Shown here: piece by piece, positions 27,592 through 39,328 of the stretch
Layout: each line of letters starts with the position of its first letter
Numbering within the stretch: position 1 is the stretch's first letter
Assembly: GCF_026151205.1 (NCBI RefSeq)
Contig: NC_087075.1
Span: 11,578,303 to 11,642,302 of the forward strand
DNA: 64,000 nt
Reading direction: 5' to 3'
Origin: Bolinopsis microptera
Lineage: Eukaryota; Ctenophora; Tentaculata; Lobata; Bolinopsidae
Notes under the pieces: generated by a model
What the model saw: only the letters and a program-made list of their open reading frames with translations
Database searches by the model: none
What the model was told of the DNA's origin: nothing
Position numbers and translations under genes: made by a program

Positions 27592-29806
27592 TCAGTTCTC
27601 TACATTGCTGATTTCTGTATACCCTCTGATAACTTTTTTCAAGAAATTTATCCCGCCTAGCTCCGATGAACTAATGAAATCGTCTGAGTATAATGACTTG
27701 ATCTTTTTTGCTTTGCTGTTACGTACCTATAAAAGAATAAAATTATAATCTGAACCTTATTTCCAGGGTTAATTTGCCCTTTCGATATAGCCGACAACTA
27801 AATGTCTATCTACAAACGCAAAATTTGATCGTCTCTAATACTTCATTTCATGAAACTCCCAGGCAATATTAGTTTAGTGGTCTGGGACCACCGCGGAAGA
27901 GACAATGTCAGTGATACTGTTAAAGATCAAAGTAAGCCTTATAAATTCGGGATAGCCTGTGGCAAGCAACGCCCGATTTTAATGCTTCTACAGACCTACA
28001 GTCCATAAGAAATTGGTTTTAAAGATTTACCTCATTCCTTCAACAATGTGATTCAGGAACAAGTCGTACCACGGAACATCAATGTTTTTAGAGTCCGGCC
28101 CAAATTCGTAATCAAATTTCCTAGCCAAGAGCGGGAATTCCTGTAATAGATTTATACTGTTTAACAGTTATGTAATAATATTTGATCTATGTAGTACGTA
28201 ATACAAAGAGAAACGAGACCGGAGATATATCCAAAATCTTCGGTCTCGTAGAAGAACATTCTACACAAAAATCACCGAATCACATGACCCCCAATAGGCT
28301 CACGTGATACGACAGTAAACCAAATAAAGCCCCTCAAGGGTGCTGAACCTAATTATCAGTAATCCTAAAACTAAATAAATCACCGCAAGATTCCCAAGTC
28401 ACAAGTAAACATTGCTAGACAGGTATTTAGTAAGGTAAACACATAATAGCCCTGTGATTCCGCTGTTAAATAGCCTAGTTACACGCGTAGTAACACGTCA
28501 ATATACGAGAGCACAATAACAGGTCACTTAAGGTACAGTTAGTGTTACGGCATGGTCAACGCACACATAACGGACACTCAATCCACGATAAAGGCACAGT
28601 AAAGACACGTTTAACGCCTAATATGAGAATATGGTTACTTAAGGAACGGACACTTAACGGTAACCGTGCCTTTAATTAAGTGACCATCGATAGATTACCA
28701 AATTGCCCTTACCTGATATCGTCCCCTTATCAGAATCAGATGAACTTTCCTCTCGATATCCATTCTGACCTAGATTCTTCCGAAATAATGGTTCTGGCGT
28801 AGTACTCTTCTCAGAATTCATTGACTGACCTGATAAAATCAGGTCATAATTATATTATTACATATTATTGAAAATTATTAAATACTTTCTACTAGAGGGA
28901 CCTCGACCACAAAGCCATTATTAAACCTTGGCAGTCGCCAACACTCATTCAGAGTAAGCTGCAAACCTAAGGACTAGATAGATAGGTAGCAAGAATTAGT
29001 ACAAACGGAACATTATTTTGATCATTGAACACGGGCAATTCATTGTATTTTCGTTTCGTGTGTGGGACTGTGGGACATCTCTCATATCACGTCCGATGAA
29101 AGTGGACACACTACGAGACTTTGTTTGTGAGAGATTTCTCGGATTGAGTTATCGCAGTCTGATCGAAACTCTTATGCCTATTGCCCGTATTCCGTAATGT
29201 TTTAACTTGTCGGGTCCATTACAAATATCTCTATTAATATTATAATAATCATACCTTTTGAGATAGACTGAAGTATTATTATATCTCTATATCCAGCTAT
29301 ATCGTCCACGTTAGTTTCGATTCGATCGAACTCTGAATTAGATTCGGACTCACTCGACTCTCTTTCGGTATCCATTATTTCTTGTATCTCTTGATTCGCT
29401 AAATAAAAGTAGTTTCAGATGTTTAAAAAATCCATAACTAAAGATCGAGCTTTATTCATCAAATTCGATCGAAATGTTAATTAGTACTGTAACATTGTAA
29501 TTAATGCAGATGGCATAAAAGTAAAACGGGTAAAGAAAATTTAACGGTTTTTTAATCTAAAGTACCGCACGCTGGAAAGTATTTCCAGTGTAATTGTAGC
29601 TGCAATTCACGACCGACCTATGAATTATTATCATTCCTGCCAAAACATATAAATATATTTGATATTAAAAATAAACTATATAAAGCGTGTTTTATTTAAA
29701 CTTCAACATTTTTACTCACTCGTATTCGTAAGGAGTATTTCCTGATCTCCTTGTGAGAATTAGAAGTAGAAGTTTCTTCGGTAGAATTCATACTCGCAGA
29801 CTCCAT
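27592..29806 (-). CDS. Candidate multi-exon gene of unknown function
   Basis: Minus-strand segments with splice signals join in frame: 29,716-29,806 (ATG at 29,806), 29,255-29,398, 28,699-28,829, 28,031-28,140 and 27,920-27,995 with TAA. They would make about 183 residues: a Ser/Thr/Glu-rich N-terminus (STEETSTSNSHKE, ERESSESESNSEFD) and an ordered C-terminus (FPLLARKFDYEFG, VPWYDLFLNHIVEGM). Exon 3 has two possible donors; only GTAATC at 28,698 keeps frame with exon 4. A further acceptor-led open segment at 27,592-27,726 (RNSKAKKIKSLYSDDF) could be another exon if the upstream stop is avoided. No family is recognised. A host gene, a transposon gene, or a decaying gene are all possible. Confidence 0.45.
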
Positions 29807-29849
29807 CTTTAACTAAAAAGTACAACTTTACAAGTAAAGCCAGTAACCA

Positions 29850-30528
29850 CATAAATCGACAGTCGAAAGCGGAATATTTGTGGTTGATAAAGTAATGTGT
29901 TGATAAAGTAATGTGGTTGATAAAGTAATGGTGTTAACAGGGAATAATAGAAACCTGTGGTCAATTGTTAAAATACGTGACTCATAAGTTCGGAAATACA
30001 GGAATGGGTGTTTTAAAACTTCGGACGAATCTGAACTATATACTATGGACAAGTTTAAGCGGATGGTCTACAAAACGAAAATTATGCTGACTGCTGACGG
30101 CATAAGTATGTGGCCCTACAGAACAAAGAAGAAAGTAGTATCAAGTATGATGTAGCATTTATAAATTCGGAAAACGTACTGTAACAATTTAAAGCAATGC
30201 GGAAGCTTTTTTATGCATTGACGTGCGACCGACATTGGTTGATCAGGCGTTGATCGCGCTTTGAAATAGTACACAAAAAAATGATTCTAGATTGAGCTGT
30301 GGAAATCTAATTTTTGAGTGGAGCTCTTGTGGAAGAGGTATTGCAAATTAAGGCTGCCTGGTATGTGAAACTGTGGAAGAGGCTGAAAAGTGAAAAGATT
30401 GCGGAGAACATTGGTCCTAGCTGTTTTATCAAAAATTGTGTTGCGACTGTGCGCGGCGTTACTGCGCATTTACAAAATATTTGTGCTAGGCACTAATTGA
30501 TAGCATACTATTATTATTTTGAGTTACT
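29850..30528. other. Gene-less stretch before the foldback insertion
   Basis: TTGATAAAGTAATG occurs three times at 29,884-29,930. 30,486-30,530 is the left piece of the split ~370-bp repeat. No gene seen. Confidence 0.6.
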
Positions 30529-30530
30529 TA

Positions 30531-31036
30531 TTTTACCAAAACCCATAATCATGGGTAGAGTGGACCGCTGCCAGTGTCTCTCTTTCCCAAACAAAAGGAA
30601 ATGATATTAATTTGATTGACCGTTCTCAAATGCAAAATGATACCGAGAATGAAATCGGTCGCTCGCTTTTCCCATTCATTCACGGCTTACGAATTGTAAT
30701 AATTTTCGATTGATTACATGTCAATCAGATGCTGTAAAAATCTCTTTGGGTTGCGTTCGGGTCGATACCTAGTATTTCGGGGTAAGGGTGGTAGTTATCA
30801 CTTATTGCATTAGCTGAAGTTTATTGAATCTTTATTGCCGAGTACAGCTGCCTTTGGGTAGTTCTTCTTAATCTATTACAATTGTAAATGAATGGGAAAA
30901 GCGAGCGACCGATTTCATTCTCGGTATCATTTTGCATTTGAGAACGGTCAATCAAATTAATATCATTTCCTTTTGTTTGGGAAAGAGAGACACTGGCAGC
31001 GGTCCACTCTACCCATGATTATGGGTTTTGGTAAAA
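30531..31036. mobile_element. Foldback element with ~150-bp arms, copy 1
   Basis: Left arm from TTTTACCAAAACCCATAATC and right arm ending in its reverse complement; the arms run about 30,531-30,690 and 30,885-31,036. TA lies on both sides (30,529-30,530, 31,037-31,038). The centre is non-coding. TA flanks would fit a Tc1/mariner-type target. Confidence 0.75.
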
Positions 31037-33450
31037 TATCATCTCTTTTTGATTATAATGTCAGGGTACTTTATAAAGTCGAAATATAAACTGATATCTT
31101 CATTATAATAAGGAGGAAGTTTCAACGATTTCGAAATTTTTCCTTTAAAAACATTTCCTTGTGTTTAGGTAAGCATATCGGTCCATCACTGACTGAATAT
31201 ACCACTTAATACTCATTCAAGTTGACATTAAATTCATATATAATGACATTAAACTGTCGTGGCAAAGCAGAATTTGTTGGAAATCACGAATGAGCAAAAT
31301 TCTCACCTTTCGCACGTGCAAACTTTGAGCGGACGTTGCATGCGCATCCAATATTGAATCGCCGTAAATTTTTGCATGTAATTGTTTTATATATAGCTTG
31401 ATAAGCATGCAAAGTTTCAAAGTATTTCAAGAAGAACTGTAATCACAACGGCACTCTAAAGTTGACAGAAAATGACGAAAACAGCAATTTTCAGTGATTT
31501 TAGCAATTTTCTATCAATTTGGGCGTGTCCCCACGTGTGCAACTTTTCGATTTTCAACTTTAAAACTAGCCTAATGCACAATTTATACCTATAGGAAGCA
31601 GAACTGAGCTCCACAACCCAAGGCATGGCCCAACACCAAAGAATACTAAATCGCAAAATTGACGTTTTTATAAAATAATTCTTCAAAAAAGCACAAACTT
31701 CAATGACAAATATCTTTATGAAGGAGCAAGCTAGAAAAACTTTCCGGTAGATTTTCAGAATGCTTGAACAATTATCTAAGGTAAAAATTTCCTCAGATTT
31801 TGAATAAAATTACTCCTTAATGGGTTAAAATTAATTTTAAAAGTTAATTACTTTGTCAAAAATCAAGTTTTAAAAACGGTTAACTTGATGACGTCATCAA
31901 GCGGTGTTCATGACGTCAAATAAATTTTTTATACAATGTAAACTAAAGTGTAAACAATTATTTGCAAGACTTGTGGTCGGAAATGGCTGTATCTTTTATA
32001 CTTTTCAATCTATGGACACTTAAATACAGGCTACAATTGACTGGCAAAGCGTCTATCCCTGAATATATATATCTGTATATCTGTATTTTACCAAAACCCA
32101 TAATCATGGGTAGAGTGGACCGCTGCCAGTGTCTCTCTTTACCAAACAAAAGGAAATGATATTAATTTGATTGACCGTTCTCAAATGCAAAATGATACCG
32201 AGAATGAAATCGGTCGCTCGCTTTTCCCCCACAGATGCCTTTGGGTAGTTCTTCTTAATCTATTACAATTGTAAATGAATGGGAAAAGCGAGGGACCGAT
32301 TTCATTCTCGGTATCATTTTGCATTTGAGAACGGTCAATCAAATTAATATCATTTCCTTTTGTTTGGTAAAGAGAGACACTGGCAGCGGTCCACTCTACC
32401 CATGATTATGGGTTTTGGTAAAATATCATCTCTTTTTGATTATAATGTCAGGGTACTTTATAAAGTCGAAATATAAACTGATATATTCATTAATATTAAT
32501 AAGGAGGAAGTTTCAACGATTTCGAAATTTTTCCTTTAAAAACATTTCCTTGTGTTTAGGTAAGCGTATCGGTCCATCACTGACTGAATATGCCACTTTA
32601 TACTCATTCAAGTTGGCATTAAATTCATACATAATGACATTAAAAAGCAGAATTTGTTGGAAATCACGAATGAGCAAAATTCTCACCTTTCGCACGTGCA
32701 AACTTTGAGCGGACGTTGCGTGCGCATCCAATATTGAATCGCCGTAAATTTTTGCATGTAATTGTTTTATATATAGTTTGATAAGCATGCAAAGTTTCAA
32801 AGTATTTCAAGAAGAACTGTAATCACAACGGCACTCTAAAGTTGACAGAAAATGACGAAAACAGCAATTTTCAGTGATTTTAGCAATTTTCTATCAATTT
32901 GGGCGTGTCCCCAGGTGTGCAACTTTTCGATTTTCAACTTTAAAACTAGCCTAATGCACAATTTATACCTATAGGAAGCAGAACTGAGCTCCACGACCCA
33001 AGGCATGGCCCAACACCAGAGAATACTAAATCGCAAAATTGACGTTTTTATAAAATAATTCTTCAAAAAAGCACAAACTTCAATGACGAATATCTTTATG
33101 AAGGAGCAAGCTAAAAAAACTTTCCGGTAGATTTTCAGAATGCTTGAACAATTATCTAAGATGAAAATTTCCTCAGATTTTGAATACAATTACTTTTTAA
33201 TGGTTTAAAATCATTTTTTAAAGTTATTACTTTGTCAAAAATCAAGTTTTAAAAACGGTTAACTTGATGACGTCATCAAGGGGTGTTCATGACGTCAAAT
33301 AATTTGTTTATACAATGTAAACTAAAGTATGAACAATTATTTTCAAGACCTGTGGTCGGAAATGGCTGTATCTTTTATACTTTTGAATCTATGGACAATT
33401 AAATACAGGCTACAATTGACTGGCAAAGCGTCTATCCCTGAATATATGTA
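31037..33450 (+). repeat. ~1.4-kb tandem segmental duplication
   Basis: 31,037-32,085 and 32,424-33,446 are near-identical direct copies. They share TCATCTCTTTTTGATTATAA at the left and CAAAGCGTCTATCCCTGAAT at the right, and each is preceded by a foldback element. Matching minus-strand frames in both copies are accidental repeats without recognised motifs. Confidence 0.85.
32086..32423. mobile_element. Foldback element, copy 2 (shortened centre)
   Basis: Same arms as at 30,531-31,036, with TA at both ends, but the central spacer is reduced to a few tens of bases. As the flanking 1 kb is also duplicated, this copy probably arose with the tandem duplication and then lost its centre. Confidence 0.75.
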
Positions 33451-33467
33451 TATAGGTATGTATGTAT

Positions 33468-34594
33468 CACGACAATCTATCGTAAAACAGGGGTTCTAGA
33501 AAACCCATTTCCCGATGATCCTGAGACCTGAAACTTTTTTTGCAGTCGATTTGGTCAACGTCTAGACGCCCTGAAAAATTTCAGATCTATAACTCAATTT
33601 TAACATGGTTTTTAAGGCACCTGAATATGGCGATTTTGGGTTTTTTACCGAATTTCGTATAACAGTGCTGGCGAGTATTTTATGCAAATTTCTTAAAAAT
33701 CTCAACATAACTATTTTTATTCCTGTCATCTTTGACATCAAATTAGAATGTTTTGAACTAAAAATAAATCTGCTGAACGACTTCCGATGAGTCTTAATGC
33801 CTGAAAAACTCCTGCCGGAGGCGGCGGCCTTCGGCCGCCGCCTCCGGCCGGAGTGCACGCTTCGCGTGCACAAAAGAGGCTTGTAACGTGTACCAAAGGG
33901 GGTATAATAGTAAAAGGGGTATAATAGTAAAGGGGGTATAATAGTAAAGGGGGTATAATAGTAAATGGGGAACATAGTATACCCACAATAAATGCAACGG
34001 TCGTGCTTGCCAGCACTGTGATGTATATGTCCCGACAATCTGTCGTAAAACAGGGGTTCTAGAAAACCCATTTCCCGATGCTCCTGAAACCTGAAACTTT
34101 TTTTGCAGTCAATTTGGTCAACGTCTAGACGCCCTGAAAAATTTCAGATCTCTAACTCAATTTTAACATGGTTTTTAGGGCACCTGAATATGGCGATTTT
34201 GGGTTTTTTACCGAATTTCGTATAATAATATAACAGTGCTGGCGAGTATTTTATGCAAATTTCTTAAAAATCTGAACATAACTATTTTTTATTCCTGTCA
34301 TCTTTGACATCAAATTAGAATGTTTTGAACTAAAAATAAATCTGCTGAACGACTTCCGATGAGTCTTAATGCCTGGAAAACTCCTGCCGGAGGCGGCGGC
34401 CTTCGGCCGCCGCCTCCGGCCGGAGTGCACGCTTCGCGTGCACAAAAGAGGCTTGTAACGTGTACCAAAGGGGGTATAATAGTAAAAGGGGTATAATAGT
34501 AAAGGGGGTATAATAGTAAAGGGGGTATAATAGTAAATGGGGAACATAGTATACCCACAATAAATGCAACGGTCGTGCTTGCCAGCACTGTGAT
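33468..34594 (+). repeat. Two-copy ~560-bp tandem repeat with GC hairpins and 17-bp arrays
   Basis: Units begin CGACAATCTRTCGTAAAACA at about 33,470 and 34,033. Each contains a 15-bp GC stem (CCGGAGGCGGCGGCC, loop TTC, at 33,815-33,847 and 34,387-34,419) and a second stem, GTGCACGCTTCGCGTGCAC. Then come four to five copies of GGGGTATAATAGTAAA. The right end coincides with the end of the 4-kb insertion into the ~370-bp repeat. Confidence 0.88.
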
Positions 34595-36200
34595 ACTATT
34601 TTTCACACATCCGTGTCGGGTGTCAGGTTGCATAAACAATAAGCATATGGTTTTTAAAAATATACACGATTTTCAAATTCAATATGGAATTATATTAACT
34701 TGGTGGCGCTCGGCCTGTCACTTCGCCATATCTGCATATTTATAAACAGTAAAAACTGGGGTCCCGAGGTTGTATAGAAAATGATAAAATACGCCATCAC
34801 GGATCGGGAAATTGAGCGGCCATGCACAAAAAAGCGGCCGCATTTCTTGTTGATGAACGCGCGGGTGCCCATTGATATAATAACAACTTAATGCTTTTGT
34901 GCGTTGTGCGCGTCGAAAATTTGGCAAAAACGCTTGCGAAGTGACAATATTCAAATTTCGATAAAGTGTATCAATACAAGTGAAATGTTTTTTAAACCAA
35001 TTTTTGGCCCAAAAATCAGTTTTTTGCGATTTTACCCGGGGAAACTTGGTTTTACTTATATCATTTAAAAACCACTTTTAATCGATTCTACGGTCAAAAA
35101 TACGTTTATAAGAAAGTGTAGATTTGGGGTACCTAGCGTATCGAGCAGAAAATGCCCGTATTCCCGTAAAAGACTTCTACTATACACTCGGAATCAGCGA
35201 CCAGCGTTTGCAGTTTGAAAATACATCGAATCAGGTATATATGGTATAAGGTATAAAGGTATAATATGGTAGTAGGTTTCAACTGTCGGGGTCTTTTTAG
35301 AAAAATCTCGAAGATCGCAGATCGACTGTAAAGTGATTTAGCACGCTTGGTCCATTAACAATACTAATAGACAAATATGAAATAATTCCACAGCTCAAAT
35401 GTCCATAGCTCAAATTTACAGTTCCTCAGAATGATATTTGGTCGTATAGCTGGCGCGCGGCTTGATAGTCGGTCCTAGTTACCTGCTTGCTTGTTTCTGC
35501 ACGTGTAAATATGATGTGAGAAGCTAGAAAAGAGCGCCGCGTATTGGGACTCCGGACTGGTGGGCCAGGTAAATGGTAAAGCTAAATGAATTGTTGAGTA
35601 GCTCCATTTTGTTAGGAGTTTCACAATATTCAGTTCCTGACTCCTGAGAGCAATCTCCTGGCAATACAACCATTTGATTGGCTGTTTAGCTACCAGTTAC
35701 TGGGCCGCGCTCAGCCTGTCATTCCGCCAAATCTATATTGTTAATGAACATAATAGCCTGGGGTCCTCAGGTAAGCTACCAGAAGCAATATCAAATTTTA
35801 CCTTGTTATACGTTGTATGACCCGCCCCTCACCTAGTGAAACGACCGTGGGGGTCGCAACGTGATACAAATTTTACCAAGTTATCACGAATTGCTCTTCT
35901 CGCAATTAGTTCCTCTTACGTAACTGATAGAAGGATATAAAATGGAATTAAAGTTCAAGTAACTTCAAAAGTTGACCAGATTTTAAACAATATTTTATTG
36001 TATGGCGCAGTTTATATCTAACCCAAAAGCAAATTTGTAAGCACTCACGCGCATTATATCAAAATGTGATTTTAAATGTTCGCATTGGATGGTTGCACAT
36101 TGGATGGTTGAATTGCTATGCCGCGCCCCGGCGCCCTGCAGCATTACAATATTTATTCCTTCAATTGAGACCTTCGGCCCGCATTTAAGTTACTCGTCTG
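34595..36200. repeat. Right half of split repeat followed by mixed island repeats
   Basis: 34,594-34,914 continues the ~370-bp repeat. Around 35,180-35,350 lies a relative of the block at 23,840-23,980 (TTTCAACTGTCGGGG, GATTTAGCACGCT). 35,695-35,780 is a relative of the CAGCCTGTCATTCCGCC block. 35,804-35,870 is a third, shortened three-hairpin copy lacking the GC hairpin. No gene. Confidence 0.7.
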
Positions 36201-36214
36201 ATACCTTTATTTTT

Positions 36215-36890
36215 TAACAGCTTATTTTTAAAACATTTGATCAATTATTCTATCTTATTTTGTTCCATTTTAAACTGTACGATCAGTTGTGAATTTGTTT
36301 AATACATTTGAGTTTACAGTTGCAGTGCACTTCATCAGACTAGAATTTCAGTTGACTAATGTTTTCTTCTCTTAAATCAGCTTATTGTTTAACATTTTAT
36401 TAATTATTCTGTCTTATTTTGTTCCATTTTAAACTGTACGATTAATTGTGAGTGTGTTTTATATACATTTGAGTTCATAGTTGTGAACTTTATTTCCAGT
36501 ATTTTATGTGACAGAGATTAGTTAAGGTAAAAGTGTGTCAAACAATATATATACATTCAATTAACGCAAGTGATGCAATTGGCAGAGTAAAATCAAATTT
36601 AAGTGTCGCAATTGGCAGAGCACAATTCATTGCTACCAATAATTTTTTCAAAATTTTTTTAAACAAAACACATGATCTACTCCATTATAGGTGATAGGGG
36701 CAGGGATGAGGTTGTATGAGACTTCTGATAGCTGAATCTCACGTTTGGTGTCCACCTTCTTTCCTCGACCTCGTAGAGCAATAAGAGTTGTTCAACTAAT
36801 ATTTGCTTCTCCTAAATCAGCTTATTTTTAACATGTGATCAATTATTCTGTCTTGTTTTGTTCCATTTTAAACTGTACGATCAGTTGTGT
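36215..36890 (+). repeat. Direct repeats around TTTTGTTCCATTTTAAACTG
   Basis: Three copies of a ~110-bp sequence (CAGCTTATT, TCAATTATTCT, TTGTTCCATTTTAAACTGTA) start near 36,219, 36,378 and 36,818. The sequence between them is non-coding. Confidence 0.75.
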
Positions 36891-36904
36891 ATTAAAATTA
36901 TAAT

Positions 36905-38143
36905 GATTGTCACGAGATGTTTGATCTAGTTATTAGAGTTGAGCTAATTCTAGTCCTTGTTATGACAGTATTAACACTGTAATAGTTGTCACGAGATGTT
37001 TGATCTAGTTGTAAGAGTTAAGCTAATCCTAGTCCTTGATATGACAGTATTAAAACTGTAATAATTGTCACGAGATGTTTGATATAGTTATTAGAGTTGA
37101 GCTATTCCTAGTCCTTGTTATGACAGTATTAAAACTGTAATAGTTGTCACGAGATGTTTGATCTAGTTATTAGAGTTGAGCTATTCCTAGTCCTTGCTAT
37201 GACAGTATTAAAACTACAATAGTTGTCACGAGATGTTTGATCTAGTTGTTAGAGTTGAGCTATTCCTAGTCCTTGTTATGACAGTATTTAAACTGTAATA
37301 ATTGTCACAAGATGTTTGATCTAGTTGTTAGAGTTGAGCTATTCCTAGTCCTTGTTATGACAGTATTAAAACTGTAATAGTTGTCACGAGATGTTTGATC
37401 TAGTTATTAGAGTTGAGCTATTCCTAGTCCTTGCTATGACAGTATTAAAACTACAATAGTTGTCACGAGATGTTTGATCTAGTTGTTAGAGTTGAGCTAT
37501 TCCTAGTCCTTGTTATGACAGTATTTAAACTGTAATAATTGTCACAAGATGTTTGATCTAGTTGTTAGAGTTGAGCTATTCCTAGTCCTTGCTATGACAG
37601 TATTAAAACTACAATAGTTGTCACGAGATGTTTGATCTAGTTGTTAGAGTTGAGCTATTCCTAGTCCTTGCTATGAAAGTATTTAAACTGTAATAATTGT
37701 CACGAGGTGTTTGAGCTAGTTGTTAGAATTCAGCTATTCCTAGTCCTTGATATGACAGTATTAAAACTACAATAGTTGTCACGAGATGTTTGATCTAGTT
37801 GTTAGAGTTGAGATATTCCTAGTCCTTGATATGACAGTATTAAAACTGTAATAATTGTCACGAGGTGTTTGAGCTAGTTGTTAGAATTCAGCTATTCCTA
37901 GTCCTTGTTATGACAGTATTAAAACTGTAATAATTGTCACGAGATGTTTGATCTAGTTGTTAGAGTTGAGCTATTCCTAGTCCTTGCTATGACAGTATTA
38001 AAACTACAATAGTTGTCACGAGATGTTTGATCTAGTTGTTAGAGTTGAGCTATTCCTAGTCCTTGCTATGAAAGTATTTAAACTGTAATAATTGTCACGA
38101 GGTGTTTGAGCTAGTTGTTAGAATTCAGCTATTCCTAGTCCTT
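36905..38143 (+). repeat. 79-bp satellite, 16 copies
   Basis: The unit contains TTGTCACGAGATGTTTGATC, TAGAGTTGAGCTATTCCTAG and TCCTTGCTATGACAGTATT. Sixteen copies at 78-80 bp spacing. Variants (ACTACAATAG versus ACTGTAATAA; GAGGTGTTTGAGC; CACAAG) alternate in blocks, which indicates higher-order duplication. Confidence 0.93.
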
Positions 38144-38455
38144 TTATATGTATAATATCTTCTCCCATGCTATTAATGTGCCAAGTTCGATTTCGGTTTC
38201 TTGCACTTTACTTATATGTAATATTTTTCTTCCAATAAACTGGTATGTTAGGAAGCAAAAGAGGCTGTTTAATGTAACTTCAGGAAGGCGCGACTGTGAA
38301 AATAGTTGAGAAAACTACGCGCATTAATGCTAAAATGTGATGCTTTTGGCGGAGATATAAAAGCTGCGCCTTTATTGTATTTGTTATGAAAATCTTTTCA
38401 ATTTTTTTTGTATACTGCACGAGATAATTCGCTTCGTTATCTCCTGGTCCTATTT

Positions 38456-38522
38456 CAATGATACTGATTTTAAAATTGACTAGGACTTTGCTCATGTTCG
38501 TAAGCTTCTTTCAACTATTAAG

Positions 38523-38554
<32 letters not shown>

Positions 38555-39306
38555 ATATTTGGTTTCGAGATACCAGTCGACCAACAAACTATAGGACCGG
38601 TGACCGAACTTTTGAGGGGGTCCCGGACCCCAACAGCCAAACAGTGCCCGCGGGGCAGCCACGCCCATATTTGGTCCAAATTAGGCCCAATTTAGCCAAA
38701 TACCCTGAACATGCCCAAAACCATGCTTTGGGATGCTCTACATGTAGCTACTAGTCTCCTGAACACACCTATTAAGTTTTATCAAAATTTGATAAAAATT
38801 GGCCGAGTTATGGGATAAAAACCATATGCCCATATTTGGGCTTCAAATAAAGCCCAGTGCCAATATGGTATACACGGTAACATTCTTAAACATTTTTCCG
38901 TTGGTTTATTATAGCTTAATGCTTATCCTCTAACATGAATTTGAAGTGGATCCTTCAATAGCGGCCAAATTCTGCAAAAGTGGAAACTTGCCAATGTTGT
39001 CCCAATATTTAAGAAAGATAAAAAAGTGAGGTCGAAAACTATCGAGCAATATCCCTTACTTGTTAAGTTATGAACATTTTGGGCGGATTATTAAAAGTAA
39101 ACTCCTTTCTTTGACAAAAGTCCTTCTTGATCCTAGGCAGCATGACTTTCTATAGAGCACAAGTCGTAAACAAACGATGTGGTTGATTTTTGTGATAGCC
39201 TGGCATTGTCTCAGAATGAAAACATTACAAATTATGTTGTGTATTTTGATTTTGCTAAAGCCTTCGATTCTATATATCACGATATCCTTCTTCATAAGCT
39301 TTAAAG
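38456..39306 (+). pseudogene. Decayed LINE reverse-transcriptase fragment with an insertion
   Basis: 38,456-38,520 and 38,841-39,306 align in order with 57,230-57,296 and 57,297-57,740 of the intact LINE (TTCGTAAGCTTCTTTCAA, CCAATATTTAAGAAAG, TTTGATTTTGCTAA). Several indels destroy the frame. Between them sits a ~320-bp insertion starting with a 32-base G run and carrying three GCCCATATTTGG copies. Confidence 0.82.
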
Positions 39307-39328
39307 ACATTTTTAAATTATATATATT

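Noticed and set aside
31217-33189. Paired minus-strand frames (MKLCMLIKLYIK..., LRFSILWCWAMPW...)
   Set aside because: They occur twice only because the 1-kb segment is duplicated; no motif, and the start and end differ between copies.
33898-33966. TATAAT boxes resembling bacterial -10 elements
   Set aside because: Part of a tandem repeat in animal DNA, with no matching -35 or gene.
33562-34639. Frames with YYYTPFTIIPPLLLYP repeats
   Set aside because: Translation of the GGGGTATAATAGTAAA array and GC hairpin of the 560-bp repeat.
36905-38143. Possible CRISPR-like array
   Set aside because: Units are contiguous 79-bp satellite copies without spacers, in animal DNA.
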